64,000 bases of DNA from Kitasatospora indigofera (GTDB taxonomy: Bacteria > Actinomycetota > Actinomycetes > Streptomycetales > Streptomycetaceae), in assembly GCF_014655955.1 (NCBI RefSeq), contig NZ_BNBO01000008.1, positions 62,001-126,000 on the forward strand. Reading direction: 5' to 3'. Both the position numbers and the translations under genes were made by a program. Of the stretch, positions 8,681-20,042 are shown one piece after another; position 1 is the stretch's first letter; each line of letters opens with the position of its first letter. The notes under the pieces were generated by a model. It was not told where the DNA came from. It saw only the letters and a program-made list of their open reading frames with translations, and searched no databases.

Positions 8681-9595
8681 GTGAGCACCACCGACCCCAC
8701 CCCTGACAGCCACCTCCTGGGCGCCTCCGACATCCGGGAGCTGGCCGCCGCCCTCGGCGTCAAGCCGACCAAGCAGCGCGGGCAGAACTTCGTCATCGAC
8801 GGCAACACCGTACGGCGGATCGTCCGGGCCGCCGACGTGACGGGCGAGGACGCGGTGGTCGAGGTGGGCCCCGGCCTCGGCTCGCTCACCCTGGCGCTGC
8901 TGGAGGTCGCCTCCCACGTCACCGCCGTCGAGATCGACCCGCTGCTCGCCGCGCACCTGCCGACCACCATCGCCGCCCGGATGCCCGCCAAGGCCAAGGA
9001 CTTCGCCCTGGTGCTCAGCGACGCCATGGACGTCACCGAGCTGCCCGGACCGCCGCCCACCGCGCTGGTCGCCAACCTTCCGTACAACGTCGCCGTCCCC
9101 GTCCTGCTGCACATGCTGGCGACCTTCCCCAGCATCGAGCGCACGCTGGTCATGGTGCAGTCCGAGGTCGCCGACCGGCTCGCCGCCAAACCCGGCAACA
9201 AGGTCTACGGCGTCCCCTCGGTCAAGGCCAACTGGTACGCCGACGTCAAGCGCTCCGGCGCCATCGGCCGCAACGTCTTCTGGCCCGCCCCCAACGTCGA
9301 CTCCGGCCTCGTCTCGCTGATCCGCCGCGAACCGCCGAGGACCACCGCCACCCGCAAGGAGGTGTTCGCGGTCGTCGACGCCGCGTTCGCCCAGCGCCGC
9401 AAGACCCTGCGCGCCGCACTGGCCGGCTGGGCCGGCTCACCCGCCGCCGCCGAACAGGCCCTGGCCGGCGCCAGCATCGACCACAAGCTGCGCGGCGAGA
9501 TGCTCACCGTCGAACAGTTCGCCGCCATCGCCGAGCACAAGCCCGCCGCCGCGCCCGCGACCGCCGAGCACGAGCCCGCAGGGGAAGCCCAGTGA
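8681..9595 (+). CDS. rsmA: 16S rRNA (adenine(1518)-N6/adenine(1519)-N6)-dimethyltransferase
   Basis: KsgA-type enzyme of 304 residues that dimethylates the two adenines in the 3' terminal hairpin of 16S r[12 protein letters not shown] (about 32-40), the SAM-binding [10 protein letters not shown] (61-70), AVEIDPLLA and the catalytic NLPYN motif are all intact. The C-terminal helical domain with [12 protein letters not shown] is present, followed by an Ala/Glu-rich tail of about 20 residues. The GTG at 8681 is the only sensible start and follows a leaderless-type -10 box. The stop overlaps the ispE start (GTGA). Confidence 0.97.
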   Translation: MSTTDPTPDSHLLGASDIRELAAALGVKPTKQRGQNFVIDGNTVRRIVRAADVTGEDAVVEVGPGLGSLTLALLEVASHVTAVEIDPLLAAHLPTTIAARMPAKAKDFALVLSDAMDVTELPGPPPTALVANLPYNVAVPVLLHMLATFPSIERTLVMVQSEVADRLAAKPGNKVYGVPSVKANWYADVKRSGAIGRNVFWPAPNVDSGLVSLIRREPPRTTATRKEVFAVVDAAFAQRRKTLRAALAGWAGSPAAAEQALAGASIDHKLRGEMLTVEQFAAIAEHKPAAAPATAEHEPAGEAQ

Positions 9596-10521
9596 GCGTC
9601 ACCGTACGAGTCCCCGCCAAGGTCAACGTCCAGCTCGGCGTCGGCGGCCTGCGCGGCGACGGGTTCCACGACCTCGCCAACGTCTTCTTCGCCGTCGCCC
9701 TCGGCGACGAGGTCACCGCCACCCCGGCCGCACCCGGCACCGGCACCACCCTCACCTGCACCGGCCCCGACGCCGGCCAGGTCCCGCTCGACGACAGCAA
9801 CCTCGCCGCCCGCGCCGCCCGCCTGCTCGCCGCCCACCACGGCATCGAGCCGGACGTCCACCTGCACATCGCCAAGGACATCCCGGTCGCCGGCGGCATG
9901 GCCGGCGGCAGCGCCGACGGCGCCGCCGCCCTCGTCGCCTGCGACGCCCTCTGGGCCCTCGGCACCCCGCAGGAGACCCTGCTCGCCCTCGCCGCCGAAC
10001 TCGGCTCCGACGTGCCCTTCGCCCTGCTCGGCGGCGTCGCCCTCGGCCGCGGCCGCGGCGAGATCCTGGAGGCGCTGCCCGTCACCGGCACCTTCCACTG
10101 GGTCTTCGCCGTCGCCGACGGCGGCCTCTCCACCCCCGCCGTCTTCCACGAGTGCGACCGCCTCCGCGAAGAGGCCGGCACCGGCTCCACCGACACCGAC
10201 GTCCCCACCCCCGACGCCGACCCGGCCCTGCTCGCCGCCCTCGCCGACGGCGACCCCGCCGCCCTCGCCGCCGCCCTCACCAACGACCTGCAGAGCGCCG
10301 CCCTCTCGCTGCGCCCCGCACTGGCCGCCACCCTCGCCGCCGGCACCGAGGCCGGCGCCATCGGCGCCCTGGTCTCCGGCTCCGGCCCCACCTGCGCCTT
10401 CCTCGCCAAGGACGCCGAAGCCGCCGAGGCCGTCGCCGCCGCCCTCACCGCCTCCGGCACCTGCCGCACCGCCCGCGCCACCCACGGGCCCGTCCCCGGC
10501 GCGGCCGTCCGCACCGGCTGA
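9592..10521 (+). CDS. ispE: 4-diphosphocytidyl-2-C-methyl-D-erythritol kinase
   Basis: GHMP kinase of 309 residues for the fourth step of the MEP isoprenoid pathway, phosphorylating [20 protein letters not shown] at the N-terminus, the ATP-binding [17 protein letters not shown] loop and [11 protein letters not shown] near the C-terminus are diagnostic. The start overlaps rsmA by 4 bases, indicating translational coupling. Codon choice is extremely C-rich even for this genome. The rsmA-ispE order is usual for actinomycetes. Confidence 0.97.
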   Translation: MSVTVRVPAKVNVQLGVGGLRGDGFHDLANVFFAVALGDEVTATPAAPGTGTTLTCTGPDAGQVPLDDSNLAARAARLLAAHHGIEPDVHLHIAKDIPVAGGMAGGSADGAAALVACDALWALGTPQETLLALAAELGSDVPFALLGGVALGRGRGEILEALPVTGTFHWVFAVADGGLSTPAVFHECDRLREEAGTGSTDTDVPTPDADPALLAALADGDPAALAAALTNDLQSAALSLRPALAATLAAGTEAGAIGALVSGSGPTCAFLAKDAEAAEAVAAALTASGTCRTARATHGPVPGAAVRTG

Positions 10522-10622
10522 GCCCGCCGGGGCGGACGCCGGACCGGCGCACGCCCCGGCCCCACTACTCTTGGGAGACCGGGGCATCCCCCGGCCCAGC
10601 CGATCCCAGGAGCGCAGCACAC

Positions 10623-12416
<1,794 letters not shown>

Positions 12417-12459
12417 CCCCGGCCGGGCGGCGGGGCGGGAAACGCGGGGGCGGGACCTC

Positions 12460-12573
12460 GCGGTCACGGCCCGCCGCCCGTCACGGCCCCGCGGTCACGG
12501 CCCGCCGCCCGTCACGGCCCTGAGGTCATCGCCCTGGGGTCACGGCCCTGGGGTCACGGCCCTGGGGTCAGGG
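12460..12573. repeat. Tandem GTCACGGCC repeats between convergent genes
   Basis: Two copies of a ~30-base unit (starting near 12460 and 12491) built around GGTCACGGCCCGCCGCCC are followed by three or four 14-base units of the form CTGGGGTCACGGCC up to 12573. The array fills the gap between the ABC-F gene and the convergent FUSC gene. It lacks CRISPR-like spacers and looks like slippage-prone low-complexity DNA. It may form hairpins that help termination. Confidence 0.75.
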
Positions 12574-12621
12574 CCGCGCGCTGATGACCGCCCGCTGCCG
12601 CGGGGGCCCCGGTGCGAGCGC

Positions 12622-14700
12622 TCAGGGGCGCAGCAGCGTCTCCAGTTCGTCCGCCGCGCGGCCCAGCGCACTGCGCGCCGGGTCGTGCGGCCCGGTCGGG
12701 CGGACGGCCGGCCGGGTCGGCGGACGGTGCGAGCGGGCCGCCGCGGCCAGGTCGTCCAGGGCCCGCCGGACCCGCTCCACCTCGGCCGGCTCGGGCACCT
12801 GCCCGCCGTACCGGATCTGCGCCGCGTACGCCGCCAGCCCGCCGCCGATCCGCTCCAGGGCCGCCGTCGCCGGCAACCACTGCTCGGCCAGCCGGCCCGT
12901 CGGCGGCGGCTCGGCCAGCCCGTTCCGGACCTCCTGCCGGGCGTCGGCCAACGCCCGGTACGCCCTCCGCCGCAGCCACACCTCGGCCACCGGCTCCGGG
13001 CCGGACCCGGCGACCGAGGCCAGGTAGGCGCGCAGCGCGCCGGTCGCGTCCACCAGCAGCGGCTCGATCCGGTGCCGGGGCCGCTCGGGCCACAGCAGAT
13101 AGCCGAAGACCAGCACGATCGCGCTGGCCAGCACGGTGTCCAGCACCCGCGGCCGGATGTCCGAGGCACTGCTCTGCCCGCCCAGTTGCAGCAGCACCAG
13201 CGCCATCGGCGTCATCACCACCGTGTTCAGCCCGTAGTGCACCGCGGTCGCGTACGGCAGCAGCGCCACGCAGACCGCCGCGATCACCGTCAGCCACCAC
13301 TCGCCGGTCGTCAGCGAGAGGATCGCCGCCGTGACCGCCACCCCCAGCACGGTGCCGACCGAACGGCTGACCGCCCGCAGGAACACCGAACCGAGGTCGG
13401 GCTTCAGGACGAAGGCGATGGTCATCGGCACCCAGTAACTCCGGTCCAGCGGCAGCCAGGCGGTGGCGGCCTGCGCCACCGCGATGCACAGGGCCACCCG
13501 CAGGCCGTACCGGACCGAGCCGCGCGACAGCAGCCGCACCCGCATCCGCCACGGGTCCGGCGGCGGGGCCGGGGCGGTGACCAGGGCAGCGTCCCGGCCC
13601 GCCACCGTGCCGGCCGCCGACCGCAGCGCCGCGTCCAGGGCCCGCCGGGCCGGCGTGTCGGGCTGCCAGTCGGGGACCGTCACCTCGCCGCCGCCCCGCT
13701 CGACGGCCCGGGCCAGCGCCCCCGGCACGGCGGCCACCTCCGCCGGCACCCCGCGCCAGGCCCAGAGCAGGCCGGTGGCCGCCTCGGTGGCGGCCAGCCC
13801 CGCCTCGTACATCCGGCGCAGCCGCAGCCCGCGGGCGGACTCCCGGCCCCGGGCGGGCGGGAGCAGGTCCTGCAGCTGGTTCAGCCGGGCCGTCAGCAGC
13901 TGGCGGGACTTCGCCCCCTGCGGGGTGCCCAGGTCGGCCAGGGTCGCGCCGAGCGCGTCGTACGCGGCCGCCAGCGCGCGGTTGCGCGGGTCGGCGTGCG
14001 GGCGGCGGCGCCGGGCCAGGTGCGGCAGGCCGAGCAGGAACACCAGGGCGCCGCCGGCCAGCACCATCAGCGCGCCGGCCCACCAGGGACGGGCCGTCGG
14101 CATGCCGCTGCCCAGGGACGCCGACACCAGCAGCAGCAGCCCGGCGGCCGAACCGCGCGGACCGGTCGCGCTGAGCGCCCCGGAGGCGAAGGCGACGGCG
14201 GTGAGCACCAGACCGGCGGTCAGGAGGCCGCTGCCGGTCTCCTTCAGGCCGGAGCCGATCAGCATCCCGAGGGCCGAGAAGAGGACGGCGCCGGCGATCC
14301 GGGGCGCGCGCAGCCGGGCCGGCTCCACCCGGTCGTTCATGGTCGCGTGCATCGCGCCGAGGGCGGCGAAGATCCCGAGGTCCAGGCGGTCCAGCAGCAG
14401 CCCCGCGGACAGCGGCACGGCCATCCCGACGGCGGCCCGGAGCATCAGCACGAGTGGCAGCGGCGGCCAGGTGGTCCGGGCCGCCCTGGCCCACCAGGCG
14501 GAGGCCCGGGGAGGCGCCGGGGAGTCCGCGGGGGAGTCCGCGGGTGGCACGGTGACCGGGGAGTCGGTGGCCGGGGGGCCGGCGGGGGGCGCGCCGGTGG
14601 GTGGGGCGCCGGCCGGTGGGTCGGTGGGCGCAGTGCCGGTGGGTGGGTCGGCGGGTGGGTGTGGGTGCCCGGTCCGGCTGTCCGGCCGTTCGGCTGACAC
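12622..14700 (-). CDS. FUSC-family membrane protein (aromatic acid/efflux transporter-like)
   Basis: A 692-residue protein with two clusters of hydrophobic helices, one near the N-terminus (LRAAVGMAVPLSAGLLL through GGALVFLLGLP) and one in the middle (YGLRVALCIAVAQAATAWL through VLVFGYLLWPERP). Each is followed by a long soluble helical part. The RSYWVPMTIAFVLKPDLGSVFLRAV segment is typical of FUSC/ArAE/YccS proteins, thought to export aromatic acids. The start is uncertain: the GTG at 14700 begins a ~115-residue Pro/Thr/Ala repetitive cytoplasmic lead, and a downstream ATG before LRAAVG would remove it. No transporter partner lies nearby. Confidence 0.8.
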   Translation of the reverse strand: MSAERPDSRTGHPHPPADPPTGTAPTDPPAGAPPTGAPPAGPPATDSPVTVPPADSPADSPAPPRASAWWARAARTTWPPLPLVLMLRAAVGMAVPLSAGLLLDRLDLGIFAALGAMHATMNDRVEPARLRAPRIAGAVLFSALGMLIGSGLKETGSGLLTAGLVLTAVAFASGALSATGPRGSAAGLLLLVSASLGSGMPTARPWWAGALMVLAGGALVFLLGLPHLARRRRPHADPRNRALAAAYDALGATLADLGTPQGAKSRQLLTARLNQLQDLLPPARGRESARGLRLRRMYEAGLAATEAATGLLWAWRGVPAEVAAVPGALARAVERGGGEVTVPDWQPDTPARRALDAALRSAAGTVAGRDAALVTAPAPPPDPWRMRVRLLSRGSVRYGLRVALCIAVAQAATAWLPLDRSYWVPMTIAFVLKPDLGSVFLRAVSRSVGTVLGVAVTAAILSLTTGEWWLTVIAAVCVALLPYATAVHYGLNTVVMTPMALVLLQLGGQSSASDIRPRVLDTVLASAIVLVFGYLLWPERPRHRIEPLLVDATGALRAYLASVAGSGPEPVAEVWLRRRAYRALADARQEVRNGLAEPPPTGRLAEQWLPATAALERIGGGLAAYAAQIRYGGQVPEPAEVERVRRALDDLAAAARSHRPPTRPAVRPTGPHDPARSALGRAADELETLLRP

Positions 14701-15335
14701 GCGATCACGTCCGATCCGCTGCGAAGGCCGTTCCTGGTGCGCCGGGAGGGCCAGGGGTCGCTGCTGTGCGACATTGCGCGGCAGAAGAGGTCGTACCGGG
14801 CTGAACCGGTCGCCCAAGTCTATCGCGCCGGGCCCGCGTGGGGCCCGGGCCGGGGCCGTTTCGGGCGTGCTTCGACGGTGGGTCGGGGGTGGGTCGGACG
14901 GGCGTCCGGCGCGCGCGTCCGGCGGTGGTCGGGCGGGCGGCGGCGGTGGTCCTGCGGGCGTCGGGCCTGCGTCGTACGGGTGACGGGGGTGCGTCGCGCG
15001 GACGCTGCCGGGTGGGCCGTGGCCGCCGGCCGGCGCCGGCCGCTCGGCCCCGGAGAGCGCCGGCCGGACCGGGTCCCCTCGGCGGGTGCCCGGCGGGGAA
15101 AGCCTGTTGACGGTGCGTCGGTCCGACGGAACTGTACGTGTCAAGTTCGTACCGATCTCGCCCGGCCACGACAAGGCCCCTGCCGCACCGACGGAGGGGG
15201 TGGCTACGATTGACCGTGGCGACAGCCGGCCCGACCGGTCGTACGCCGAGAAGCTGTACCGGACTTCGTAGGTGATGGTGTGTTGCGGTGTGGCAGCCGA
15301 GGGGCTGCCCGCACGCGGGGGAGAGGTGGATTGCT
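14701..15335. other. Long intergenic region between the FUSC gene and the type VII module
   Basis: These 635 bases separate divergent genes. No RNA gene or supported small gene is seen. A palindromic GTCGG-T-CCGAC and an inverted repeat with GTACG/CGTAC arms lie around 15118-15152. TTGACG at 15107-15112 (plus) and TTGACA on the minus strand at about 15140 are candidate -35 boxes, but neither has a good -10. TACGAT at 15205-15210 is another weak -10 candidate. Confidence 0.4.
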
Positions 15336-15917
15336 GTGGTGAGCCTTGCTGCAGACGGTGGCGGCGGCGGCACTCCGTCGGCCGATGCGATCGGATGGGC
15401 GGTGGGCGGCGTGGCCGCCGCCGCCATGGGCGCTGCCCAGCTGGTCGCCTCGTACGGCGCGCAGAGCGTCCGGATGGAACTGGAGACCCTGGTCACGTTC
15501 AAGAAGCGGGCGGAGGAACTGCTGCAGGCACTCAGCTCCTCGCCGGCGGCGGCGTCCCAGCTGTCCCAGCTTCAGCTGAACCAGGGGAACCTCGGAGAGG
15601 GCTTCGCCGAGTCGGCGGACCTCATGACGGCGTACAACCGGACGTTCAACGGCCTCCAGGAACTGGTCAAGGGCCTGGCCGTCCAGATCGAGGGCATGAC
15701 CTCCGCGCTCGCCCAGACGGCCGCCAACTACGGGGCCACCGAGGAGGAGCAGGCGAACACGATCAACACGGTCGCCCGGCAGGCGGAGTCCTACACCGGC
15801 GTGAGCGTGCCGAACGTGTCCGCCGCGGCGCCCAGCCGGCCGAGCGCCCCGGCCGCCCCGAGCACCGCGGCCCCGGCCACGAGCGCGGGCGGCGGCGCGG
15901 GCGCCGGGGGTTACTGA
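15336..15917 (+). CDS. Helical YxxxE protein, probable type VII secretion substrate partner (PE/EspC-like)
   Basis: A 193-residue, mostly helical protein with no signal peptide. It has an N-terminal Ala/Gly helix (about 18-38), a long amphipathic pair of helices (45-125), then NYGATEEEQA, where Y132 and E136 form a YxxxE motif like the YxxxD/E export signal of type VII substrates. A Ser/Ala/Pro and Gly tail of ~40 residues follows. It lies 34 bases before the WxG protein, the arrangement expected of a heterodimeric substrate pair. GTG codons at 15336 and 15339 are both possible; GGAGAGG lies upstream. The role is inferred from context and motif. Confidence 0.65.
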   Translation: MVSLAADGGGGGTPSADAIGWAVGGVAAAAMGAAQLVASYGAQSVRMELETLVTFKKRAEELLQALSSSPAAASQLSQLQLNQGNLGEGFAESADLMTAYNRTFNGLQELVKGLAVQIEGMTSALAQTAANYGATEEEQANTINTVARQAESYTGVSVPNVSAAAPSRPSAPAAPSTAAPATSAGGGAGAGGY

Positions 15918-15951
15918 TGGCCGGGCGGTTCACTGACACGGGGAGCAAGTG

Positions 15952-17613
15952 ATGGCAGGCGGTACCAACTTCGAGAGCATCGACCACGCGAAGCTCAAGG
16001 CGATGATCGCCAACTCGGACCCGGCGAAGGTCTCCGAGCGCGGCAACCAGATCTCCAGCGCGGCCAAGGCCCTGGAGGAGATCAGCAAGGTGCTCGCGGC
16101 CCACCTCGGCCAGCTCGACTGGGAGGGCGCGGCGGCGGACGCCTTCAAGGCCTTCGCCACCAAGGTCCACCGGACCGCGGGGGAGATCAGCGAGGCCTCG
16201 CGCGTCACCGGCCAGGTCGTCGAACAGGTCGGGCAGGCGCTCGCCAGCGCCAAGCACGGCATCCCCGACGTGCCCAAGGCCGACATGGCTGCGGTCAGCA
16301 AGCACAAGGACCAGCCGACCGGCCTGGTCAAGGGCGCCGGCGCGGCCGCGGGCGGACTCTTCGGCCCGGTCGGCAGCCTGTTCGGCGCCACGGCGGCGGA
16401 CAAGGCGGCCAACATGGTCGACTCCGACTGGGTCACCGACGCCGAGGCGCAGGCCGCCCAGAAGCGGGTCGTCGCGGCGCACCAGGAAGCCATCCACGAG
16501 ATGGAGAAGCTGGCGCAGACGTACCAGATGGCGGCCACACAGCTGAACGCGTTGTCGATGCCGGAGACGCCGAAGCCGCCGGGCAGCGTCGACGATGTCG
16601 AAAACGTTCCGGTCAGCCCGAGCGGCCGGGGCGACTCGTCCGGCTCCGGCTCCGGCTCGGGGTCCGGCAAGGGGTCCGGCAGCGGTGGCGGCGGCGGGAG
16701 CATCCCCGGCGGCGGTGGAAGCGGCGGTGGCGGTGGCGGTGGCGGTGGCGGTGGCTGGGTTCCCGGCACTCCGCCGCGCCCCACGCCCCCCGGACACATC
16801 GACCCGGTCCCGGTGCCGCTGCCCGGCGATCGTCCGCCCGGCACGCTCCCCTGGATCAACGACCCCGGCACCGACCTCAACAGCATCCCGGGGCCGCCCA
16901 GGACCGGCCAGCCCGGCGGGACGATCCCGGTTTCCCCGCTGCCCGGCGGTGGCGGCGGCGGAACGATCCCCGGCGGCGGTACCGGCACCATCCCCGGCGG
17001 CGGGTCCGGCTGGGTTCCCGGCGGCATTCCCGGCGGTGGTGGCGGCGGCTTCGTCCCGGGCAGGGGCGGTGCCGGCGGTGGTGGCGGCAAGATCGGCGGA
17101 GCGGGCAGCATCCCCGGCCGCGGCGGATCGGGAACGGTCGGCGCCGGTGGCGCGGGCGGCACCGTCGGCCGTGGCGGGTCCGGTGCCGGGACGACCGGTG
17201 GCAACGTGTTCGGCGCCAAGGAGGCACAGGCCGGACGCGCCGGGACCCCGGGCGGCATGGGTGGCATGGGCGGCGGCATGGGCGGTGCGGGCGGCGGATC
17301 CGCCGGTGGCCGTGGCCGTGGCCTGACCTCGACGGCCGGTGGCACGGTCGGCGGCCGCAAGGGCCCCGGCGCCGGCGGCGAGTTCACGCCGGGCGGCAGC
17401 GGCCTGCGCAACCGCGCCGGTGCCGCGGGCGGCGCCGGCGGTGCGGCCGGGGGCGCCTCGGGTGCCCGCGGCGGCCAGGGCGGGATGATGGGCGGTCAGG
17501 GTGGTGCCGGGCGCAACGAGCGCGAGCGCCGCAACCGTGCCGACTACCTGCACGAGGACGAAGAGACCTGGACCAACGGAACCCCGCAGAGCAATCCCGG
17601 CGTGATTGAGTAA
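15952..17613 (+). CDS. WxG-motif protein with long glycine-rich tail, probable type VII secretion substrate (PPE/EspB-like)
   Basis: A 553-residue protein with no signal peptide. Residues 1-200 form a helical WXG100/PPE-like domain with the turn motif LDWEGAAADAF (Trp57-Glu-Gly59) between two helices. From about 225 to 500 the chain is Gly/Ser/Pro-rich low complexity with repeated GGGG, IPGGG and GGMGG units. It ends in a charged segment (NERERRNRADYLHEDEETW). This helical head with a disordered tail resembles PPE or EspB substrates. The ATG at 15952 has GGGAG six bases upstream. It sits between its YxxxE partner and a mycosin protease, the class of enzyme that processes EspB in mycobacteria. 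Confidence 0.72.
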   Translation: MAGGTNFESIDHAKLKAMIANSDPAKVSERGNQISSAAKALEEISKVLAAHLGQLDWEGAAADAFKAFATKVHRTAGEISEASRVTGQVVEQVGQALASAKHGIPDVPKADMAAVSKHKDQPTGLVKGAGAAAGGLFGPVGSLFGATAADKAANMVDSDWVTDAEAQAAQKRVVAAHQEAIHEMEKLAQTYQMAATQLNALSMPETPKPPGSVDDVENVPVSPSGRGDSSGSGSGSGSGKGSGSGGGGGSIPGGGGSGGGGGGGGGGGWVPGTPPRPTPPGHIDPVPVPLPGDRPPGTLPWINDPGTDLNSIPGPPRTGQPGGTIPVSPLPGGGGGGTIPGGGTGTIPGGGSGWVPGGIPGGGGGGFVPGRGGAGGGGGKIGGAGSIPGRGGSGTVGAGGAGGTVGRGGSGAGTTGGNVFGAKEAQAGRAGTPGGMGGMGGGMGGAGGGSAGGRGRGLTSTAGGTVGGRKGPGAGGEFTPGGSGLRNRAGAAGGAGGAAGGASGARGGQGGMMGGQGGAGRNERERRNRADYLHEDEETWTNGTPQSNPGVIE

Positions 17614-17719
17614 GGCCGGACCACCTGCCCGGCCACGGGAATCCAACCCGTGGCCGGGCAGATCCGTCCCGGGGCCCGTCGGCCCCGGGACCACGGGGAG
17701 ATCGACGAGGGAGCATGTG

Positions 17720-19234
17720 ATGCGGCGGACGGACGCGGGAACGCGGGGGCGGCGGTTCGCCGCGGCCCTGCTGGCTGCGGGCACGGTGGTGGGCCTGGTG
17801 GCCACGCCGGCCGCCGCGGTCGACTCGATCCGGGACCAGCAGTGGCACCTGGACGCCATGAAGGCCCCCGAGATGTGGCAGACCACCACGGGCGCGGGCG
17901 TCACCGTCGCGGTGATCGACAGCGGCTTCAAGCTGGACCACCCGGACCTGGCGGGGCAGTTCCTGCCGGGCAAGGATTTCAGTGGGCTCCCGGGCGGGGT
18001 AGGTGACGACAAGGAAGGCCACGGAACCGGCATCGCCGGAATCATCGCCGGGACCGGCAAGGGTCTGGGCGGAAAGGGTGCCTTCGGACTGGCCCCGGGC
18101 GTCAAGATCCTGCCCTTGAAGATCAAGAACAGTGGAAACTCGGGTGCGACCGTCACCAATTCGGAGTTTCTCAAGGAGATCGACCAGGCCATCGTCTACG
18201 CGGCGGACCAAGGTGCCAAGGTCATCAACATCTCCCAGGCCGGTGCCGCGTCCGGCTTCTCCGACGCGGACATTTCCGGCCTCAAGGCAGCTGTCGCCCA
18301 CGCGAGTTCCAAGGGATCCCTGGTCATCGCCGGTGCGGGGAACAGCGCCCAGGACGGAAACCCCGTGATGTATCCGGCTGCACTGCCCACGATCGTCGCC
18401 GCAGCCGCGACCGATCGCAACGGGGTGGTGACCGACGAGTCCGAGCGTGGCAGCCAGATCGATCTCGCCGCGCCGGGCAAGGACATCTACCGACCCTGCA
18501 CCGGCCCCTCCGGGTACTGCAAGTCCCACGGCACCTCCGACGCCACCGCTGTCATCTCCGCCTCCGCCGCGCTGCTCTGGTCGGTCCACCCGGACTGGAG
18601 CGCCAACCAGATCCTGCGGGTCCTGATCAACACCGCCGGCAAGCCGCAGGACGGCTCCGCCCGCACCGACCTGATCGGCTACGGCACCGTCCGGCCCCGG
18701 ATCGCGCTCGCCACCCCGGGCGACCCGGGCCCGGCCAACGTGAGCCCGCTGATCGGCCAGATGGAGGGCGAGGCCACCCCGGCCCCGTCCGCCAGCGCGC
18801 CCGCAACGGGACAGGCGACCCCTGCGCCGTCCGCCTCGGGAACCCCCGGCGAGGGCAGCGAGCCCGTCGACCTCCCGGTCACCGGGCAGGCCGCCGACGG
18901 CGGCTCCGGCAACCTGCCGCTGGTCATCGGCGGATCGGCGGCCGCCCTGGCGGTGATCGCCGTCGTGGTGGTGCTGCTGATGCGCCGTCGCCGCGCCGGG
19001 TCCACCCCCGCCGCTGCCCCGCAGCCCACGCCCGTCGGTGCGCCGTACGGCGGCCAGCTGCCGCCGCAGGGCGGTCCCGGCGGTCCGGGCGCCCCGGCGG
19101 CTCCGTACGGCCAGGCCGCGCCGCCGCAGTACAGCCCGCCGGCCGGCCCGCCGCAGTACGGGACCCAGCCCCCGCCCCCGCCGCAGTACGGGCCGCCGGC
19201 CGATCCGCCGGCCGACAACCCGTACGCCCGGTAG
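17720..19234 (+). CDS. Mycosin-like membrane-anchored subtilase (type VII secretion-associated serine protease)
   Basis: S8 protease of 504 residues. A signal peptide ends near AAA (31-33). The catalytic triad is Asp67 (AVIDSGF), His101 (EGHGTGIAG) and Ser273 (SHGTSDAT), with the oxyanion GAGNS Asn in between. After a Ser/Pro/Ala linker comes one membrane helix (about 395-418) followed by RRRR and a Pro/Gln/Tyr-rich cytoplasmic tail rich in QYG and PPQ repeats. This order, with the enzyme outside and a single C-terminal anchor, is that of MycP. GAGGGAG lies 6 bases before the ATG. No EccB, EccC, EccD or EccE gene lies in the window, so the secretion channel must be elsewhere. Confidence 0.9.
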   Translation: MRRTDAGTRGRRFAAALLAAGTVVGLVATPAAAVDSIRDQQWHLDAMKAPEMWQTTTGAGVTVAVIDSGFKLDHPDLAGQFLPGKDFSGLPGGVGDDKEGHGTGIAGIIAGTGKGLGGKGAFGLAPGVKILPLKIKNSGNSGATVTNSEFLKEIDQAIVYAADQGAKVINISQAGAASGFSDADISGLKAAVAHASSKGSLVIAGAGNSAQDGNPVMYPAALPTIVAAAATDRNGVVTDESERGSQIDLAAPGKDIYRPCTGPSGYCKSHGTSDATAVISASAALLWSVHPDWSANQILRVLINTAGKPQDGSARTDLIGYGTVRPRIALATPGDPGPANVSPLIGQMEGEATPAPSASAPATGQATPAPSASGTPGEGSEPVDLPVTGQAADGGSGNLPLVIGGSAAALAVIAVVVVLLMRRRRAGSTPAAAPQPTPVGAPYGGQLPPQGGPGGPGAPAAPYGQAAPPQYSPPAGPPQYGTQPPPPPQYGPPADPPADNPYAR

Positions 19235-19334
19235 CGGCCGGGCACCGGGCGAGAGCCAGCCGGAACGACGGATCAGCGGGAACGAACGGCCACCAGGACC
19301 GGCAGCGCGAGCCCGCGCTGTCGGTCCTCGCCGT

Positions 19335-19340
19335 TAGCCT
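19335..19340 (+). promoter_or_regulatory. -10 box of a leaderless promoter
   Basis: TAGCCT lies seven bases before the ATG at 19348 with no ribosome site between, so the small gene that follows is likely transcribed separately from the mycosin gene. Confidence 0.45.
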
Positions 19341-19347
19341 CCGGGGC

Positions 19348-19770
19348 ATGGACCAGACCCGATCCCTGCCCGCCCGCCCCACCGTCGACTGGCGCGAGGG
19401 CCGGGCGGAGGAGGCCGCCGCCCTGGCGGCCGGCACGCTCGACCCGGAGCACGCCCACCTGGCCCAGCTGTTCCCCGACAGCATGCTGGAGGCCACCGAC
19501 GCCGTGCTGGCGGCGTTCGAGGCGGACACGGCCTCCTGGGGGGCCGCTCCGTCGGACGAACGGATCCTCGGCGCCGTCGAGCGGGTGGTGCTGGCGCTCA
19601 ACGCCGTCAACGAGGAGCACGACGGTGCCGCCTACGAGACCGACGAGCGGGAGCGGCTCTGTGCGTACATCGACGAGGTGCTGATCGCGGCCGGCGTGGA
19701 GGTCGGGGCGCTGGCCGCCCGCCAGGGCCTGGGGCGGCACGAGATCACGGACGCCTGGCGCGACTGGTAG
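19348..19770 (+). CDS. Conserved small acidic protein of unknown function
   Basis: A 140-residue acidic, predicted all-helical protein without signal peptide, membrane segment or known motif. It has a Glu/Ala-rich first third (REGRAEEAAALAAG), and near the C-terminus YIDEVLIAAGVEV and a WRDW end. It sits between the mycosin and the P-loop-like gene with its own leaderless-type -10 box, so it may not belong to the type VII operon. The 272 bases downstream (19771-20042) hold a candidate -10 (TACGCT, near 19856) for the next gene. Confidence 0.65.
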   Translation: MDQTRSLPARPTVDWREGRAEEAAALAAGTLDPEHAHLAQLFPDSMLEATDAVLAAFEADTASWGAAPSDERILGAVERVVLALNAVNEEHDGAAYETDERERLCAYIDEVLIAAGVEVGALAARQGLGRHEITDAWRDW

Positions 19771-20042
19771 GCCTCCGGCCTTCCCCCGGTGGAGTTGGCG
19801 AGCGCCGCCCGCCCGCCCGCGGCCCCGCTGTCCGTCCCGGCGGTCCGCTGCCACTACGCTGGTCGGCGGACAGATCAGGTCACGGTCCGTCAGGTGCGTC
19901 CAGGGCCGGTCCGGTCCCCGGAGCGGGCCGGGCAGGGCGGGGACCTGGCCACGGGGGTCCAGGGGAAGGCCGGCAGCGCATGGCCCGGGCGCGCCCGGCC
20001 CCACGCCGCGATGGCCCCCATCGCGACGAGGGAGAAGCCCGC

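Noticed and set aside
12460..12573. Repeat array considered as a CRISPR
   Set aside because: Units are directly adjacent without unique spacers, and no cas gene is present.
14445..14774. Pro-rich frame antisense and upstream of the FUSC gene as a separate gene
   Set aside because: It overlaps the probable N-terminal lead of the FUSC protein in another frame and has only low-complexity Pro/Thr sequence.
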